Shown here: positions 12,860 to 14,549 of the stretch, piece after piece
How positions within the stretch are numbered: position 1 is the first letter of the stretch
How the letters are laid out: each line of letters begins with the position of its first letter
Origin: Stenotrophomonas sp.
Lineage (GTDB): Bacteria > Pseudomonadota > Gammaproteobacteria > Xanthomonadales > Xanthomonadaceae
Assembly: GCA_003484865.1 (NCBI GenBank)
Contig: DMZT01000094.1
Coordinates: 1-14,549, forward strand
Direction of reading: 5' to 3'
Length of the DNA: 14,549 nt
Program-made: the position numbers and the translations under genes
Notes under the pieces: generated by a model
The model's input: only the letters and a program-made list of their open reading frames with translations
Told to the model about the DNA's origin: nothing
The model's database searches: none

Positions 12860-13083
12860 GACGCGATCATGCGCCCTGGCCGGCGGCGCGGGCAACGCAT
12901 GCGCGGTGCAGCGTACGGATGGAATGCTGTGACGCCATCGGGATGATCGGTCCCTGTCGCACAAGGTGATTGCACAGCCGCGTCGTCCTGCACCGATGGA
13001 ACGCTGTTTTACCCCCCCGCCCGGACGTGCCTGGACGGCGTACTGTCGGGATTCCTTTTTCGTCTCCCCGGAGCGATCCACTG
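12860..13083. other. Divergent intergenic region with an imperfect direct repeat
   Basis: This 224-nt region separates the start of the cysteine-rich protein from the oxidoreductase start. CGGATGGAATGCTGT (12916-12930) and CCGATGGAACGCTGT (12993-13007) match at 13 of 15 positions, 77 bp apart. A C7 run lies at 13012-13018. I see no convincing promoter pair. Confidence 0.4.
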
Positions 13084-14106
13084 ATGACCGCGCTCACCAA
13101 CACCCGCATCGTCCTCGCCTCGCGCCCGAACGGTGCTCCCGTCTCGTCCAACTTCCGTATCGAACACGTGCCGGTTCCCGCGCCTGGCCCGGGCGAGGTG
13201 CTGCTGCGCAATCGCTATCTGTCGCTGGATCCCTACATGCGCGGTCGCATGGAGGAGGGGCCGTCCTACGCCGCACCGGTTGCGCTGGATGCGGTGATGG
13301 AAGGGCGCACCGTTGCTGAAGTGCTCGCCTCCAACCATCCCGGTTTCGCCATCGGCGAGCATGTGCTGGCTCCGGGCAACTGGCAGACGCATGCCGTCAT
13401 CGACGGCGATCAGCTCAGCCGCAAGCTGGAAGACAACGGCCTGCCGATCAGCACTGCACTGGGCGTGTACGGCATGCCCGGATTCACGGCGTACGTGGGC
13501 CTGCAGGAAATCGGCAAGCCGCAGCCGGGCGAAACGCTCGTGGTGGCGGCTGCCAGCGGCCCGGTGGGCGCGACGGTGGGTCAGATCGCCAAGCTGCAGG
13601 GTGCGCGCACGGTGGGCATTGCCGGTGGCGAGCAGAAGCGCGCGTATCTGGAAACGCTGGGCTTCGATGTAGCGCTGGATCACCGCGCCGACGATTTCGC
13701 CGCGCAGTTGCGTGCGGCGGTGCCCGACGGCATCGATGTCTACTTCGAGAACGTCGGGGGGCACGTCTTCGATGCGGTCGCGCCATTGCTCAACGACTTC
13801 GCACGCATTCCGGTCTGCGGCACGATCGCCACCTACAACGCGCGCGGTGCGGTGTTGCCCGGGCCGGACCGGCTGCCGGGTTTCATGAGCCAGGTGCTGC
13901 GCCAGCGCCTGACCGTGCGCGGCTTCATCCAGTCGGATCTGCACGCCTTCTTCCCTGCGTTCCTGCGCGACATGGGGCAGTGGCTGAAGGACGGCCGCGT
14001 GCAGTATCGCGAGGACATCGTGCAGGGACTGGAACGCGCGCCGGAGGCCTTCTTCGGACTGCTCAAGGGCCACAACTTCGGCAAGCTGGTGGTCAAGCTG
14101 GATTGA
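13084..14106 (+). CDS. NADP-dependent oxidoreductase, zinc-free MDR superfamily (CurA / PTGR-like)
   Basis: This 341-aa enzyme belongs to the medium-chain dehydrogenase/reductase branch that includes CurA, YncB and leukotriene B4 12-hydroxydehydrogenase. These reduce the carbon-carbon double bond of enals and enones with NADPH. The N-terminal catalytic domain carries the family signature SLDPYMRGRM (47-56). YGMPGFTAYVGLQEIG (129-144) precedes the Rossmann motif AAASGPVGATVGQIAK (155-170). VDVYFENVGG-like DVYFENVGG follows in the second half. No cysteine zinc ligands are seen, as expected for this branch. GGAG about 11 nt upstream and the conserved N-terminus (TRIVLASRPNGAPV) support the start at 13084, although the frame is open to 12970. 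The cellular role is probably reduction of reactive alkenals or quinone-like compounds; the substrate is unknown. Confidence 0.92.
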   Translation: MTALTNTRIVLASRPNGAPVSSNFRIEHVPVPAPGPGEVLLRNRYLSLDPYMRGRMEEGPSYAAPVALDAVMEGRTVAEVLASNHPGFAIGEHVLAPGNWQTHAVIDGDQLSRKLEDNGLPISTALGVYGMPGFTAYVGLQEIGKPQPGETLVVAAASGPVGATVGQIAKLQGARTVGIAGGEQKRAYLETLGFDVALDHRADDFAAQLRAAVPDGIDVYFENVGGHVFDAVAPLLNDFARIPVCGTIATYNARGAVLPGPDRLPGFMSQVLRQRLTVRGFIQSDLHAFFPAFLRDMGQWLKDGRVQYREDIVQGLERAPEAFFGLLKGHNFGKLVVKLD

Positions 14107-14145
14107 GCGGCGCGGGGCGTGTGAGTGCGACGTATGCAAGGCCGT

Positions 14146-14175
14146 GCCGATCGTGATTCGTGCATCACGATCGGC
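14146..14175. repeat. Perfect 12-bp inverted repeat after the oxidoreductase gene
   Basis: GCCGATCGTGAT and ATCACGATCGGC surround a 6-nt loop, 39 nt after the oxidoreductase stop and 55 nt before the small ORF. No T-run follows on either strand, so a standard terminator is unlikely. It could be an operator for the downstream small gene or an mRNA-end structure. Confidence 0.6.
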
Positions 14176-14230
14176 CGGTTAGCCTGCGGATGAAGGCCCC
14201 GTACCGGGAACCGCACAAGTGAGTAGACCC

Positions 14231-14401
14231 ATGGCAGACACCAAGCCCAGCGAACACGGCAAGCAGGAAGGCATCGAAGAGAGCCAGCAGGACCGCAAGC
14301 AGGATGAAACCGCCAAGCAGCGGCCGGGCCAGACCGATCAAGCGATCCACGATGCAGGCACGCGCCGGCCGGAGCGCAAGGACACTCCCGAGGGCGCGTG
14401 A
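14231..14401 (+). CDS. Small, highly hydrophilic, probably disordered protein
   Basis: This 56-aa reading ([20 protein letters not shown] onward) is made almost entirely of charged and polar residues (Lys, Arg, Glu, Asp, Gln) with very few hydrophobic ones. It should be intrinsically disordered and cytoplasmic. GTGAG 7 nt before the ATG serves as a modest SD; a GTG four codons earlier (14219) overlaps that SD. A strong hairpin terminator begins 27 nt after the stop, and a perfect inverted repeat lies upstream, which together suggest an independent transcription unit. Composition resembles small stress-type proteins, but that is only an analogy and no family is recognised. It could also be a chance frame in GC-rich DNA. 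Confidence 0.5.
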   Translation: MADTKPSEHGKQEGIEESQQDRKQDETAKQRPGQTDQAIHDAGTRRPERKDTPEGA

Positions 14402-14427
14402 GCAACTGCGCCAAGGCTGTGAAAACA

Positions 14428-14462
14428 AGAACGCCCCGGGAAGCTGATTCCCGGGGCGTTCT
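14428..14462. terminator. Bidirectional terminator between the small gene and tRNA-Ala
   Basis: A perfect 15-bp stem AGAACGCCCCGGGAA / TTCCCGGGGCGTTCT has a 5-nt loop. On the minus strand it is followed by TGTTTTC and sits 9 nt past the tRNA-Ala CCA end, making it the tRNA terminator. On the plus strand it closes the small hydrophilic gene with a weaker T-run (TTCTGTTG). Confidence 0.85.
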
Positions 14463-14471
14463 GTTGAATAG

Positions 14472-14547
14472 TGGTGGAGCCAAGGAGGATCGAACTCCTG
14501 ACCTCGTCGATGCGAACGACGCGCTCTCCCAGCTGAGCTATGGCCCC
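14472..14547 (-). tRNA. tRNA-Ala (anticodon CGC)
   Basis: This is a complete 76-nt tRNA. Its acceptor stem GGGGCCA / TGGCTCC contains the G3-U70 wobble pair that identifies alanine tRNAs. The D-arm is GCTCAGCTGGGAGAGC, the anticodon stem CGTCG / CGACG holds loop TTCGCAT, and the T-arm has AGTTCGATCCT. The anticodon CGC reads GCG codons. The CCA end is encoded. Its promoter would lie beyond the right edge of the window. Confidence 0.97.
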
Positions 14548-14549
14548 AC

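Overview
The window looks like chromosomal, mostly core-genome DNA from a high-GC gammaproteobacterium of the Xanthomonadaceae, most likely Stenotrophomonas or a close relative. The evidence is the strong GC bias at third codon positions, a GTAG-type REP pair of the kind described in Stenotrophomonas maltophilia (SMAG elements), a duplicated DUF3011 protein, and the overall gene set. This placement is inference from recognition; no 16S or database comparison was possible. I see no phage, insertion sequence, CRISPR array or frameshifted gene.

Layout. Positions 1-35 (-) hold the first 11 codons of a gene that runs off the left edge. Facing away from it is a secreted Ntn-type linear amide hydrolase (301-1359, +), then a 67-aa small protein (1478-1681, +) and a secreted protein with two DUF3011 repeats (1849-2409, +). 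Two hairpins, the second a clear terminator, close this rightward block. A long leftward block follows: dxs (4436-2526), an HNH endonuclease (5212-4553), a structured intergenic region (5213-5487), an acyl-CoA dehydrogenase (7281-5488), a small lipoprotein (7814-7329), a lipocalin (8522-7983), two unrecognised membrane-anchored proteins (9362-8646 and 10024-9488), tRNA-Phe(GAA) with its own promoter and terminator (10195-10120), and a YbfB/YjiJ-type MFS transporter (11580-10399). An AraC-type regulator (11674-12480, +) is divergent from the transporter and converges with a small cysteine-rich membrane protein (12859-12470, -). Then come an NADP-dependent MDR oxidoreductase (13084-14106, +), a 56-aa very hydrophilic protein (14231-14401, +), a bidirectional terminator, and tRNA-Ala(CGC) (14547-14472, -).

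How the parts relate. Most genes are independent housekeeping or envelope functions: isoprenoid precursor synthesis (dxs), acyl-CoA oxidation, outer-membrane or periplasmic proteins (lipocalin, lipoprotein, DUF3011), and tRNAs. The one pair with an obvious regulatory logic is the AraC regulator divergent from the MFS transporter. The lipoprotein and acyl-CoA dehydrogenase are 47 nt apart and may be co-transcribed.

The least explained DNA is 5213-5487. It holds two near-palindromic 19-bp boxes 41 bp apart, abutting a possible -10 of the HNH gene; a rightward intrinsic terminator with no rightward gene upstream of it; and a pair of inverted REP sequences just past the acyl-CoA dehydrogenase stop. 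I did not find a convincing new multi-gene system; the regulatory and RNA questions in that intergenic region are the best leads.
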